A DNA stretch of 64,000 bases from Candidatus Terasakiella magnetica (GCF_900093605.1 NZ_FLYE01000045.1:1-64000); one strand, 5' to 3'; counted from the stretch's first letter, positions 20,003-29,267 are shown. Program-made: numbers and translations. Notes: generated by a model from the sequence alone, not told the origin.

Positions 20003-20872
20003 CCACATATATAATTTACAGCTTGGTATTAACTGAGCTGTTTCTATGAGTAACAGGAATTTTAGTTGTTCCGCCTACAGCGCAACAATGCGCTTTTGAA
20101 AAACAAACTCCATTTCATTCCGTTTGTAATTTCAAAACGCAAATTATTTGAAAAGATTAAGTGAGAAGAAAACATCTCATTTATATGAATTAATATTATC
20201 AAGATGTTAGATTTTATTACCCCCCCTGTAACAGCTAAAATACAATTACAGAGGAGGAATAAACACATTATCTGAGTGTTGAGTGTTTTCGAAACAGGGG
20301 TAATTAACAGCAAGCAGTCCGTGTGTTTCTTGCCATCCCCTAATCCCCAAGCTTACGCTTTCGGACGGTGTCATCAATGTGCAGATCGAATTACACAAAG
20401 ATACTGAGCTACAGCAGTAATCAACCACCAGTTCTTCTTTTCAAACAAACCATGTTAGCGAAGATGCTGTCATCTTCCAAAGCTTGCGGGCATTTTTATT
20501 TTACTTGGCTTCGTGCAATTGCGGGTAAACAATCGGTCCCTTCCAAGGCGCTTGCGTTAAGCTTATATCCAGATATTTTATATACCCTCTCCGGTCTAAG
20601 TCCCGGGGACAGTGTGAGTGAGAACGCTATAATTTTATTTATGCTAACTGCTTTGCAGCTTCGTCATGTGGCATAATTTAACTATCATTATTATAACAAA
20701 TCCAAGGACTTGATTACAAAATTCAAATAGAGCATTTCAGAAAATAGCGTTGCTTAAGCAACTTATTTTTCTTTAGTTGAAATTTCAACTTTTCGAAAAT
20801 GACTGTTTTTCATTGTTGCAATTGCAATAATGAAAAAACTATACATTTCGGTTTTTTAATCGATTAACAAAA
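20003..20872. other. Non-coding or degenerate stretch in the island
   Basis: About 870 bases without a convincing gene. The frames here (for example 20368-20676 plus) have no plausible ribosome site and no recognisable protein. A CTGTAA/TTACAG hairpin precedes a good GGAGG at about 20250, but no start codon with a lasting frame follows. Its right part holds three separate palindromes, listed on their own. It may be the wreck of a lost gene. Confidence 0.5.
20749..20827. repeat. Cluster of three palindromes
   Basis: GTTGCTTAAGCAAC (20749-20762), GTTGAAATTTCAAC (20776-20789) and TTGCAATTGCAA (20816-20827) are each perfect inverted repeats. The middle one, with its flanks (20772-20794), recurs exactly at 30028-30050 near the right end of the island. 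They lie just beyond the stop of the short recombinase. They could be operators, recombinase sites or terminators. Confidence 0.6.
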
Positions 20873-21439
20873 TTAAACCACCTCGACAGCTTCGCGCATC
20901 ATATCGTCGTTTACGTCGATATAGCGTTGTGTCGTCGTTAAGTGTTGATGACCAGCAAGAGTCATGATCACTTTCGGGCTAATGCCACTATGCGCAAGCT
21001 TGGTGATAAATGAACGTCTACCGCTGTGGCTCGTGGCACCATCAATGCCTGCCTCTTGATAAAGACGACCAAATAGCTGACACAGCGTGTTTGGGGAAAA
21101 AGCTGTGTTCTTTTGTGTGAGAAGGAATGGTTTATCTGCTTTGATTGCTGACAGCGTTTTCAAATAGTTTTTAATCTCACGTTTGAGCTTATCGCTTACA
21201 AATACAACACGGGCTTTATTCCCCTTCGTATAAGCAGCTTTAAGCTGGATTTGATCTTTTGGGTTTAGATCAGCATCAAATACATCGGAAACTTTCAACG
21301 CTGCAATCTCACCTACACGCAAACCAGCATAATATGACAGCATGATTGCGATGCGATTACGTGCTGCATGTTTCCCTGCGTCCACAACAGCTAACAAACG
21401 TTTCATCTCTGTTGGGGAAATAACTTTTGCCTGTTTCAT
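20873..21439 (-). CDS. Short tyrosine recombinase (catalytic domain only)
   Basis: About 188 residues with a full XerC/D-like catalytic set: R in GLRVGEI, K in TKGNKARVV, the box HSGRRSF (H-x-x-R), GHQHLTTTQRY with His and the nucleophile Tyr. It lacks the usual N-terminal core-binding domain, so it is about 100 residues shorter than XerC/XerD. I choose the ATG at 21439 (MKQAKV), which has GAGG seven bases upstream; an ATG at 21451 is in frame. It is not closely similar to the main integrase. Possible roles are assisting excision, resolving multimers, or inverting a site. Confidence 0.85.
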   Translation of the reverse strand: MKQAKVISPTEMKRLLAVVDAGKHAARNRIAIMLSYYAGLRVGEIAALKVSDVFDADLNPKDQIQLKAAYTKGNKARVVFVSDKLKREIKNYLKTLSAIKADKPFLLTQKNTAFSPNTLCQLFGRLYQEAGIDGATSHSGRRSFITKLAHSGISPKVIMTLAGHQHLTTTQRYIDVNDDMMREAVEVV

Positions 21440-21727
21440 CACAAACCTCATAAATCATTGTTTTATCTAACAATTTATTATGTTTCCGTTGAGCCCAGAC
21501 CACAAGGCTTCATTGAGTGTCAGCGTTTCTGCGGGTTGTAGCCAGAATGTAATAGATCAGTTGGAATATGACATTCTGAGTTTCTGCTTAAATGAACAAA
21601 GCAGACATACTTTTATAATCTTCATTCTTCGCTTATTAGCCAAAAGGGGAAGCGTTTATATCCCTGCGACATAAGCTGAAAAATACAGAGTACATAGCTA
21701 TCCGTACGGGAAACTATTTAGTTTCAA

Positions 21728-22495
21728 TCATTCTGTATACGCCTGATATATCTCTTCATATCGTCCAGTTTTTTTCAATTGATTTAAGCCCATTTCGAAC
21801 TCTTTCATAAGCTCGCTTGTTGCAAAGCCTGCTGGGAAATGCATTGGTTTCTCAAACAAAGGGGAATATCTAAATGCCTGCCCTTCTTTAGCGTGTTTTT
21901 TGACTAAATATTTAAAAATTGAAACGTCCATTATCAAGACATCTGCTCTATCGGACACAAGACTTTTTACCTGTTTTTCTTGATCCGCAATCTCTCTGTA
22001 AGATTTGGCACCTTTAATAGCTGTCTGGTATTCTTCCGGGAGGAATTTTTGTGCATTTTGAAATGCAAGGACACGTTTCCCTTTTAAATCATTGAATGTC
22101 TCAATTTTGTCATTTCCGTTATCAAGAGAAATATATGAATCTGTTAAACTAAGGTATTCAGATACATAAAAAGCCCCATCCACATCATTTGGTAAAATTG
22201 ATGCCGCATCGATATTGCCTGCGGTAATTTCAGCAGGCATCCGTTTAAAGTTCATATAAACAGGTTTGATTTTTTTACCGACTGTGGCAAAAGCCTCTCG
22301 AAAAAGATCCACTTCAATGCCAAGTTGTCTTGATAAATCGAAGTCTTTTTCACTATATGGCTTAACCGCAAGAATATAGGGCGGTTTTGCTCCTTTAAAG
22401 CCAACAGTTACAACATCTTCGGCATTCACTGGAACGCTGGATGCGCTATTCCATAAAAATGCTGATGCAACAGCAATTAAATATCTCAGCTTCAT
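21728..22495 (-). CDS. Periplasmic solute-binding protein, family 3 (island)
   Basis: About 255 residues with a signal peptide (MKLRYLIAVASAFLWNSAS, cleavage near NAE) and a family-3 fold (VGFKGAKPPYIL, IETFNDLKGKRVLAF). Start ATG at 22495, behind a GGGAGA ribosome site; an upstream frame extension to 22522 is unlikely. It is divergent from the SiaA-like phosphatase, with about 120 bases between them. With no transporter genes nearby it may present a ligand to the periplasmic domain of that sensor. Confidence 0.8.
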   Translation of the reverse strand: MKLRYLIAVASAFLWNSASSVPVNAEDVVTVGFKGAKPPYILAVKPYSEKDFDLSRQLGIEVDLFREAFATVGKKIKPVYMNFKRMPAEITAGNIDAASILPNDVDGAFYVSEYLSLTDSYISLDNGNDKIETFNDLKGKRVLAFQNAQKFLPEEYQTAIKGAKSYREIADQEKQVKSLVSDRADVLIMDVSIFKYLVKKHAKEGQAFRYSPLFEKPMHFPAGFATSELMKEFEMGLNQLKKTGRYEEIYQAYTE

Positions 22496-22566
22496 AGAAT
22501 ATCTCCCAAATGACACGGCCAAAAAGTCTTTTAACTTAAAAGACTAATTGCCAATAAATCGTAGCT

Positions 22567-24096
22567 ATGAATATAGTATGCATCAATGAGATTAAGCAGG
22601 AAAACTATTTTTATATTATGTTTCGTTCCCTGACCGTAAAAACCTTATCAATCTTTATCCCCTTAGTTTTAATCGCTGAAATTTGTGTGTTCAGCGTACA
22701 GTCATGGTATCATTATAAAGAACAAGAACGTGAACTTCTAAATCGATTAGAAAACCTAGCAACGGTGCAAAGTTCAAGCTTGGCACAGTTTCTCTGGGAA
22801 TATGATGATGAAAGCGTTGCTGCTGCAATACAGCAAATGACAAAATTGCCGATTATCAAGGATGCTGTTATCTATAATGACACTGGTGAAATCGTTATAG
22901 CGAATGGTCAATATGAAAACGCGCCCGAAAAACCAAGTTACCGTATCAGAAAAGATATTGTCTATGTTGAACAAGCAGATAATAGAAAAATTGGTGAATT
23001 AGTTGTCACTGTTACAGGTCAAAATATTGTTAAAGAACTTTATAATAAACTTAAAATTACTCTTATTGTTTCAGCTGTTCTTCTCTTCGCTTTGATTGGT
23101 GCAACCTTACTATCTAACCGGCTTTTTATTGGTCGCCCATTGGGATTATTAAAAAAAGCAATCGATACTCAAAAAGATGATTTAACGAAACAGTCAAATG
23201 TTGATTGGCATAGTAATGATGAAATTGGTGATGTCGTTTCTGCTTTTAATCAAATGCAAGACCGCCAAACCAATGATCGTAACCAAATTGAACAATATCA
23301 AGACCACCTGGAAGACCTTGTTAATCAGCGAACAGCTGAGGTTCATGCAGGGATAAAATACGCCAGTCGCATCCAACGATCCATTTTACCTTCAAAAGAA
23401 ATGTTAAATTCGGCTACCCAAGATCACTTTATTATTTGGGAACCTCGCGATTTAGTCGGAGGAGACTTCTACTGGTGCCGACGTTGGGGCAAGGGATATT
23501 TAATTATATTGGGAGACTGTACCGGTCACGGAGTGCCAGGAGCACTCATGACACTTGTCTGCGCAGGTGTAATGGATAGGGCTGAAAGCGAAACAGAACT
23601 TGGTGATTATTCAGCCCTGATGCAACGCATTCATATTTTAATGCGACGCGCCCTGTCTCAAGACGGTCAAAATGCAGAAACAGATGATGGCGTTGAACTC
23701 GGTTTATGCTTCATTCCGGATGATCGCAAACATCTTCATTTTGTTGGTGCTCGAATAGATTTATACAAATCAGAAAATGGTGAAATCTCAACAATTAAAG
23801 GCACCAGAGTGGGAATTGGTTATCCTGAAATTTCAGAAGACCAGTTATATGAGAAACATATAATACCGATTGAAGGTAATGAAATTTTCTATATGACATC
23901 TGATGGTTTTGTGGATCAAATCGGTGGACCGAAAAGAACAATGTATGGGAAGCGTCGTTTTAAAGATTTTCTAAACCGGATTTCAACGAACTCCTTATCC
24001 ATGCAATCCCAATCTTTATGTGCCGAACTGAAAAATCATCAAGGCACAGAATTGAGAAGAGATGATATCTCTTTAGTCGGTTTTAAGGTAAACTAA
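22567..24096 (+). CDS. siaA: SiaA-like membrane sensor: HAMP plus PP2C/SpoIIE phosphatase
   Basis: A 509-residue signal protein: membrane helix about 22-44, periplasmic sensor part (about 45-160), second helix about 163-186, HAMP 187-240, a coiled coil, then a SpoIIE-type serine phosphatase from about 270. Metal and catalytic motifs are VGGDFYW (297), GDCTGHGVPGA (about 317), MTSDGFVDQIGG and RRDDISLVGF. It is followed by siaC-like and siaB-like genes, as in the Pseudomonas Sia pathway, where SiaA dephosphorylates SiaC. The ATG at 22618 (MFRSLTVK) gives a more natural N-terminus; neither start has a clear ribosome site. A 16-bp palindrome (24097-24112) directly follows the stop. Confidence 0.88.
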   Translation: MNIVCINEIKQENYFYIMFRSLTVKTLSIFIPLVLIAEICVFSVQSWYHYKEQERELLNRLENLATVQSSSLAQFLWEYDDESVAAAIQQMTKLPIIKDAVIYNDTGEIVIANGQYENAPEKPSYRIRKDIVYVEQADNRKIGELVVTVTGQNIVKELYNKLKITLIVSAVLLFALIGATLLSNRLFIGRPLGLLKKAIDTQKDDLTKQSNVDWHSNDEIGDVVSAFNQMQDRQTNDRNQIEQYQDHLEDLVNQRTAEVHAGIKYASRIQRSILPSKEMLNSATQDHFIIWEPRDLVGGDFYWCRRWGKGYLIILGDCTGHGVPGALMTLVCAGVMDRAESETELGDYSALMQRIHILMRRALSQDGQNAETDDGVELGLCFIPDDRKHLHFVGARIDLYKSENGEISTIKGTRVGIGYPEISEDQLYEKHIIPIEGNEIFYMTSDGFVDQIGGPKRTMYGKRRFKDFLNRISTNSLSMQSQSLCAELKNHQGTELRRDDISLVGFKVN

Positions 24097-24123
24097 CTTA
24101 TTAATTAATAAGAAGAGTATGTT

Positions 24124-24510
24124 ATGGAAAACTTTGTAATAGAAGCCACGGACAATATCCCCTCGGTTGATATTGATTTTTCAACAGGTAAAGTCACAAT
24201 TGAAGGTGAAGCATATTCAGAAGAAGCTGCTGAGTTATTTAGTCAAATAGAAGATAAGATTGATACCTTAGTATCCAACGACCAATGTTCAATGATTACA
24301 GTTGAACTTAATTTCATGTACTTTAATTCTTCATCTGCCCGACGTATCATGCACATGCTGTTTAAACTGGATGAGATTGCTGAAAATAAAACAGTAAACA
24401 TCTTTTGGGGCGTTCGTGAAGACGATGAAAGCATGGAAGAAATGGGCGAAGAGTTTGGAGAAGAAGTAGATAATGCAAACTTTGAAATTAAACATTTAGG
24501 CAGTTCATAG
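24124..24510 (+). CDS. siaC: SiaC-like regulatory phosphoprotein (DUF1987)
   Basis: A 128-residue acidic protein like anti-sigma-factor antagonists. MYFNSSSARRIMHML (residues 65-79) holds the Ser cluster (69-71) that corresponds to the phosphorylated residue of SiaC. The end is strongly acidic (EDDESMEEMGEEFGEE). In the known pathway the unphosphorylated form activates the diguanylate cyclase SiaD; no such cyclase is encoded in this window, so the output partner is unknown. It lies between the siaA-like and siaB-like genes. Confidence 0.87.
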   Translation: MENFVIEATDNIPSVDIDFSTGKVTIEGEAYSEEAAELFSQIEDKIDTLVSNDQCSMITVELNFMYFNSSSARRIMHMLFKLDEIAENKTVNIFWGVREDDESMEEMGEEFGEEVDNANFEIKHLGSS

Positions 24511-24533
24511 TCTGTAACGAAAAGGTAATTTTA

Positions 24534-25082
24534 ATGCTCAGCTTAAAAGGATTACATGACGATATGTTGCAAAATGATATTACATTTTGTTTTACAGGCT
24601 TCATGTCAGAAGAAATGATATTGGGTGTTGGCAAGACACTTCGTCATAAAATTGAGTTGGAAGAATTAGATAAAAGAGCTTCAAGAGACCTTTTTTCTAT
24701 TTTTATTGAAATGACCCAAAATGTTATCCGTTATTCTGCTAAAAACCAAATTGATAACAAAGACCCTGTAGAGATCGACCTTAGGTATGGGGCGTTATCT
24801 ATTGGTGAGAAAGATAATCGCAAATTTGTCGCTTGTGGCAACCTTGTCCATGATGAACATGTAGAAAGATTACGTAATAGCTTAAGTTATATTCAGTCTC
24901 TTTCTCAACAAGAACTAAAGCAACATTTTAAAGAATGTTTAAAAAAGGACGTTCCCGAAACAAGTAAGGGGGCTGGCGTAGGCTTTATTGAAATTGCGCG
25001 TCGTGCAAAGCATGGCTTTGAATTCCATTTTGAAGAAGCCACAAATGACAATCATTTCTTCACACTGACAGCTTACATATAA
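24534..25082 (+). CDS. siaB: SiaB-like serine/threonine protein kinase
   Basis: A 182-residue GHKL-type kinase. The N-box is visible in LFSIFIEMTQNVIRYS (about residues 53-68), and the SKGAGVGFIEIARRA segment near 145 is the glycine-rich ATP lid typical of the SiaB family. It should phosphorylate SiaC, opposing the SiaA phosphatase. It starts 23 bases after the siaC stop. Confidence 0.85.
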   Translation: MLSLKGLHDDMLQNDITFCFTGFMSEEMILGVGKTLRHKIELEELDKRASRDLFSIFIEMTQNVIRYSAKNQIDNKDPVEIDLRYGALSIGEKDNRKFVACGNLVHDEHVERLRNSLSYIQSLSQQELKQHFKECLKKDVPETSKGAGVGFIEIARRAKHGFEFHFEEATNDNHFFTLTAYI

Positions 25083-25129
25083 ACATCCGCTTTGGCTTAA
25101 CAATACGTATTTCTCGACTTAAAAGAGCA

Positions 25130-25948
25130 GTGAAAATGAGATTTTTAATTATTGTATGTACTTTACTACTATTTGTTTCATTCACAAAAAGCAGTCATGC
25201 TAAAGAGCAAGAAGCCATTTCTGTATGCTATTTGAATTGGGGTAAACAAGGTGGGAAAAACCTACCTAACCAGGGTTTTATACCAGATCTTCTCTCTGAA
25301 ATACTTACAGAGGCTGGTTATACGCCAAAGGTTGATATCATCCCGTGGCTGCGTTGTCTCGACGGTGTGAAAAATCATAAATATGATTTTGTAGGTAGCT
25401 ATTGGATAGGTGGCGAAGGTGATGGCTGGTTCGATTACTTTTTACCAACAACAGTTGATAGGATTAATTTTGTCACCCTTAAGAACAAGGCAATTTCATC
25501 AGGCCAACCAGAAGCTTTTTTGGGCAAACGAGTTGGCTTTTTAAAAGGTGCAGGAGGCTTGGAGCGTATTCGTGCACACAGTGACAGAATCAATCTTTAT
25601 GAAGCTACAACAGACCTTAAACTCCTAACGATGCTGAAACATGGTCGCCTAGACGGGATTGTTAGTAATAGCCCGCATATTATTGGATTAGCAGAGACAA
25701 GTTTTCCAGAAGTTGTGAAAGAGCTTGTAACGCTACAGCCTGCCTTACAAATCAATATCGCATCCCCAGCGATCGCCATCGATAATCCTCGAAGACGTGA
25801 GATTAAGGAACGTTACAACGCGGCATATCTAAAGCTTAAAAAAGCTGGAATTTATGATCGTTTGATGAAAAAACACGATATCAGAGTCGACTATGAAATG
25901 ACGTCAAATGAGCGAGCTGTTTTTGACGCTGCACAAAAAAATAATTAA
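25130..25948 (+). CDS. Second island periplasmic solute-binding protein, family 3
   Basis: A 272-residue secreted protein with a signal peptide (residues 1-24, cleavage near SHA-KE) and a family-3 fold (VCYLNWGKQGG, PWLRCLDGVKN, GKRVGFLKGAGG). Two cysteines (about residues 33 and 80) are retained. It follows siaB in the same direction and may be co-transcribed, so it probably belongs to the signalling set and not to uptake. A second start at MRF (residue 3) is possible. Confidence 0.8.
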   Translation: MKMRFLIIVCTLLLFVSFTKSSHAKEQEAISVCYLNWGKQGGKNLPNQGFIPDLLSEILTEAGYTPKVDIIPWLRCLDGVKNHKYDFVGSYWIGGEGDGWFDYFLPTTVDRINFVTLKNKAISSGQPEAFLGKRVGFLKGAGGLERIRAHSDRINLYEATTDLKLLTMLKHGRLDGIVSNSPHIIGLAETSFPEVVKELVTLQPALQINIASPAIAIDNPRRREIKERYNAAYLKLKKAGIYDRLMKKHDIRVDYEMTSNERAVFDAAQKNN

Positions 25949-26494
25949 ACTCAAATATTTATTCTTTTCTTCGATCTATCTTGTTAAATATCTCTGAAAG
26001 GGAATACGTGAAGAACACCGCCATTTGTTATCAAGAAAAGATCTTTCAGGCTAAGGAGAAATCATAGGCTGCCGGGTGGGGTGGACTCGCAATCTCATGT
26101 GATGTTTGCGTATAGAATTGAAAAGCGGACATCTCCAAATCAATTTCAAACTACCGTTCATAGCCGAGGCTGTTGAAAAACTCTGAAACACGTTAATTAA
26201 CCAAAAACACTTGCCCACTGAGCCATGTAATGCATTCTAGATACGAAGGGGCTAATCAAAACTGACGAAACATCGTCCAGGAGCCGCAAATAGCGGCATA
26301 TGCACCAAATAAAACATTAGGCCCGTTGCAAAATTAAAATAGCGAAAATTTCACGCTATTCACTGGACGAGTTTTTCAACAGCCTCAGCCATAAACAGAC
26401 AACAATATAGAACTATCTAATTAAATTTTATGATAAGGTCGAAAATAGTATACGATATACCTTATGAGGAAATTTTAGGGGCTGATAGTCATTT
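25949..26494. other. Intergenic stretch holding a MITE-like element
   Basis: About 545 bases without a gene between the second binding protein and the transporter-phosphatase fusion. The MITE at 26166-26386 fills the middle. The final 108 bases, ending in GAGGAAATTTTAGGGG, should hold the promoter of the fusion gene. Confidence 0.5.
26166..26386. mobile_element. MITE-like non-autonomous element
   Basis: 221 bases bounded by perfect 18-bp terminal inverted repeats (GAGGCTGTTGAAAAACTC at the left, its reverse complement at 26369-26386). A 4-bp direct repeat AGCC flanks both ends and looks like a target duplication. No transposase frame lies inside; short hairpins such as GCCGC/GCGGC and ATAGCG/CGCTAT occur internally. 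GGCTGTTGAAAAA-type ends are common among insertion sequences, so an active parent may exist elsewhere in the genome. Confidence 0.85.
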
Positions 26495-29200
26495 ATGGGC
26501 GAGTTAAATCAACCGGAAAATCGTGAATACAATGACTTCGTGAATAACGAAATTATTGAGGATTATTCACTTCGTTATTCCCCATCAAAGTTTCGCACTT
26601 GGTCTGAATTTGTCGTTTCCAATACCGCGATTGGCAGTATTTCTTTTTTGGCATTAGAAGCTATTGGCGCCAGTATTGCCTTAAGTTACGGCTTTTATAA
26701 TGCCTTTTATGGCATTTTGGTTGCTTCACTCATTATTTTTATCATGGGAGCACCAATTTGCTATCGTGTCGCAAGACACAATATTGATATTGATCTACTC
26801 ACACGTGCCGCTGGGTTTGGATATTTAGGTTCAACCGTTACCTCCCTGATATATGCTTCTTTCTGTTTTATATTCTTCGCATTAGAAGCTGCAATTATGG
26901 CACAAGCCATATATTTATATACAGGGTTGCCACTCTCTCTTGGTTATATCTTTTGTTCTTTGATCATTGTTCCAGTTGTGTTTCTGGGTATGACAGCAAT
27001 CAGTCGTCTTCAAATGTTTACTCAACCTATATGGTTGATATTGATGATTATTCCTTTCATCGCGATCTTTCATAAAGAACCCGATGTATTAAGTGTATTT
27101 CTTCACATATCAGGTGATGGAGGCAATGATAATGCCTTCTCTTGGTATGCTTTCGGTACGGCTCTAGGCATATCGCTATCATTGATTGCACAAATTGGAG
27201 AACAAGCGGATTATCTGCGTTTTATGCCCAATAAAACTAAAGAAAATCGTATAAAATGGTGGAGTGCGGTCATTCTCGCTGGCCCTGGATGGGCAATCCT
27301 TGGGTTTCTAAAACAAATTGGCGGTATCTTGTTGGCTGCGATTGTATTGATTGGTGGTGCATCAATCGTCGAAGCTAAAGAACCCATCCATATGTACACT
27401 GCTGCTTTCAGCTATGTCGTGGATAACCCTAACATGGCACTTCTTATTAGCTTTGTTTTTGTTATTATTTCTCAAATAAAAATCAATGTGACCAATGCAT
27501 ATGCAGGCTCGCTAGCATGGTCTAATTTTTTCTCAAGGACGACGCATACTCATTTAGGACGTGCTGTTTGGGTCCTCTTTAATATAGCAATTGCCTTGAT
27601 GCTCATGCTGATGGGCGTATTCGAGGTATTAGAAAAAATACTCGGTCTTTACTCAAACGTTGCCATTGCTTGGGTCGCCTCAATTTTCGCAGACCTTGTT
27701 ATCAACAAACCCCTCAAATTAAGCCCACCTGTTATTGAATTTAAAAGGGCCCATCTCTTTAACATAAATCCAGTGGGTAGCCTCAGCACCCTTATTGCCT
27801 CTATTCTTTCTATCGTTGCTTTTTCTGGCACATTTGGTGCCGAGCTTCAGGCGTTCTCTTCTCTCATTGCTCTTTTTAGCGCCTTAGCTCTTTCCCCGTT
27901 GATATGTATCCTAACAAAGGGGAAATACTATATCGCACGCCCTGCGGAAGTGCTTGAAGAAGGGCATCACACCTGTAAATCATGCCATGATGACTTTGAT
28001 GCAGCCGATATGGCCACATGCCCATGGCTTTCAGGCTCAATTTGCTCGGTCTGTTGCTCTGTTGAGGGACGATGCAACGATGTCTGCAAAACTGAAAAAG
28101 AATTTGATCTAAAAGAACGGCTTATAAGGTGGCTCCAAGGCATATCGAAAGAATGGGAAGGGTCAACAAAAATACCAATCGCCATTAACTTTTTATCGAG
28201 TTATTTAGGTCTACTGCTTACCGCTAGTTTTCTCTTATGGACAAGTTATATTGTTCAAATTGAAGGGCTAGATAAGTCTAATTTAATCAGTGTAAAGAAT
28301 ACATATTTCAATATCTTTTACCTCTTTGCTCTTCTTTTATTCGTAGCTGCATGGCTCTTGGTTTTAATGCAGCAAAGTAAAGAATATGTCGAAGTTAAAC
28401 GACGTGAGGCAGAACTACAGCTTAATGATGCTTATTCTGTTATTTCAAGCTCAGTCCACTATGCAAGCAATATTCAACAAACCATTTTGCCCGATGTAAG
28501 CCGTTTGGAAGAAGTCTTCGCTGATTATTTTGTTATCTGGGAGCCCCGAGATGTTGTTGGTGGTGATATTTACTGGTGCCGTCGTTGGGGGGATGGTTAT
28601 GTATTTATAAACGCAGATTGTACTGGCCATGGGGTGCCTGGCGCCTTTTTAACCTTAATTGCAACTGGTGCTTTGGACCGTGCACGTCACGAAGTCGAGG
28701 CTGGAAAGCTAGGAGCATTGGTGACACGTATGCACCAGATTGTTAAACGGACTTTAAATCAGCATACCGATTACGCTAAATCTGATGATGGATTGGAACT
28801 TGGTGCATGCTACATACCGAACGATAATGCTAATCCAATGATATTTGTTGGTGCTCGTTTTTCCTTATTTGTATCCAATGGGAAATCTATTGAAGAAATC
28901 AAAGGTGATAAAAAAGGACTAGGGTATGCTGAAATTTCTGAGGATCAGGGTTTTAAAGAGCATATTGTAAATAAGATTTCTGGACACGCATATTACATGA
29001 CCTCTGATGGTTTAATTGACCAAGTAGGTGGAGAACGAAGGCGCGGATTTAGTAAGAAGCGGTTTAGAAGTATCTTGCTGGAATTAGCTCATTTATCAAT
29101 GCCAGAGCAAAAAGCAAACATCCTTAAAACACTAAGTGAGTACCAAGGTCAGGAAGTTAGACGTGATGACATATCTGTTTTAGGTTTTAAAGTCCGATAA
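26495..29200 (+). CDS. NCS1-like transporter fused to a Cys-rich patch and a SiaA-like PP2C phosphatase
   Basis: A 901-residue fusion. Residues about 1-480 resemble a purine/cytosine permease (NCS1) with about 12 membrane helices. Residues 491-532 hold a compact cluster of eight Cys (CKSC, CPWL, CSVCC, GRCNDVC) that could bind zinc or an iron-sulfur centre. Two further helices lie at about 564-588 and 599-625. After a short coiled coil, a SpoIIE/PP2C phosphatase follows with VGGDIYWCRRWG (about 687), ADCTGHGVPGA (707), MTSDGLIDQVGG (834) and RRDDISVLGF. The phosphatase is clearly paralogous to the one at 22567. I infer a transport-coupled or substrate-sensing phosphatase acting on SiaC. No break or frameshift is present. 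Confidence 0.87.
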   Translation: MGELNQPENREYNDFVNNEIIEDYSLRYSPSKFRTWSEFVVSNTAIGSISFLALEAIGASIALSYGFYNAFYGILVASLIIFIMGAPICYRVARHNIDIDLLTRAAGFGYLGSTVTSLIYASFCFIFFALEAAIMAQAIYLYTGLPLSLGYIFCSLIIVPVVFLGMTAISRLQMFTQPIWLILMIIPFIAIFHKEPDVLSVFLHISGDGGNDNAFSWYAFGTALGISLSLIAQIGEQADYLRFMPNKTKENRIKWWSAVILAGPGWAILGFLKQIGGILLAAIVLIGGASIVEAKEPIHMYTAAFSYVVDNPNMALLISFVFVIISQIKINVTNAYAGSLAWSNFFSRTTHTHLGRAVWVLFNIAIALMLMLMGVFEVLEKILGLYSNVAIAWVASIFADLVINKPLKLSPPVIEFKRAHLFNINPVGSLSTLIASILSIVAFSGTFGAELQAFSSLIALFSALALSPLICILTKGKYYIARPAEVLEEGHHTCKSCHDDFDAADMATCPWLSGSICSVCCSVEGRCNDVCKTEKEFDLKERLIRWLQGISKEWEGSTKIPIAINFLSSYLGLLLTASFLLWTSYIVQIEGLDKSNLISVKNTYFNIFYLFALLLFVAAWLLVLMQQSKEYVEVKRREAELQLNDAYSVISSSVHYASNIQQTILPDVSRLEEVFADYFVIWEPRDVVGGDIYWCRRWGDGYVFINADCTGHGVPGAFLTLIATGALDRARHEVEAGKLGALVTRMHQIVKRTLNQHTDYAKSDDGLELGACYIPNDNANPMIFVGARFSLFVSNGKSIEEIKGDKKGLGYAEISEDQGFKEHIVNKISGHAYYMTSDGLIDQVGGERRRGFSKKRFRSILLELAHLSMPEQKANILKTLSEYQGQEVRRDDISVLGFKVR

Positions 29201-29267
29201 GGGTCAAAACCCGTCTTCTTATAGCAAGATAATTTTAGTCCGCTTCTATTTGGGAAGCAGAAACGGA

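Noticed and set aside
20368-20676. 102-residue plus-strand frame in the island gap
   Set aside because: No ribosome site, no recognisable domain, and composition unlike neighbouring proteins.
26166-26386. The 18-bp inverted repeats as island attachment sites
   Set aside because: They are inverted, internal, and flanked by their own 4-bp duplication, so they belong to a MITE.
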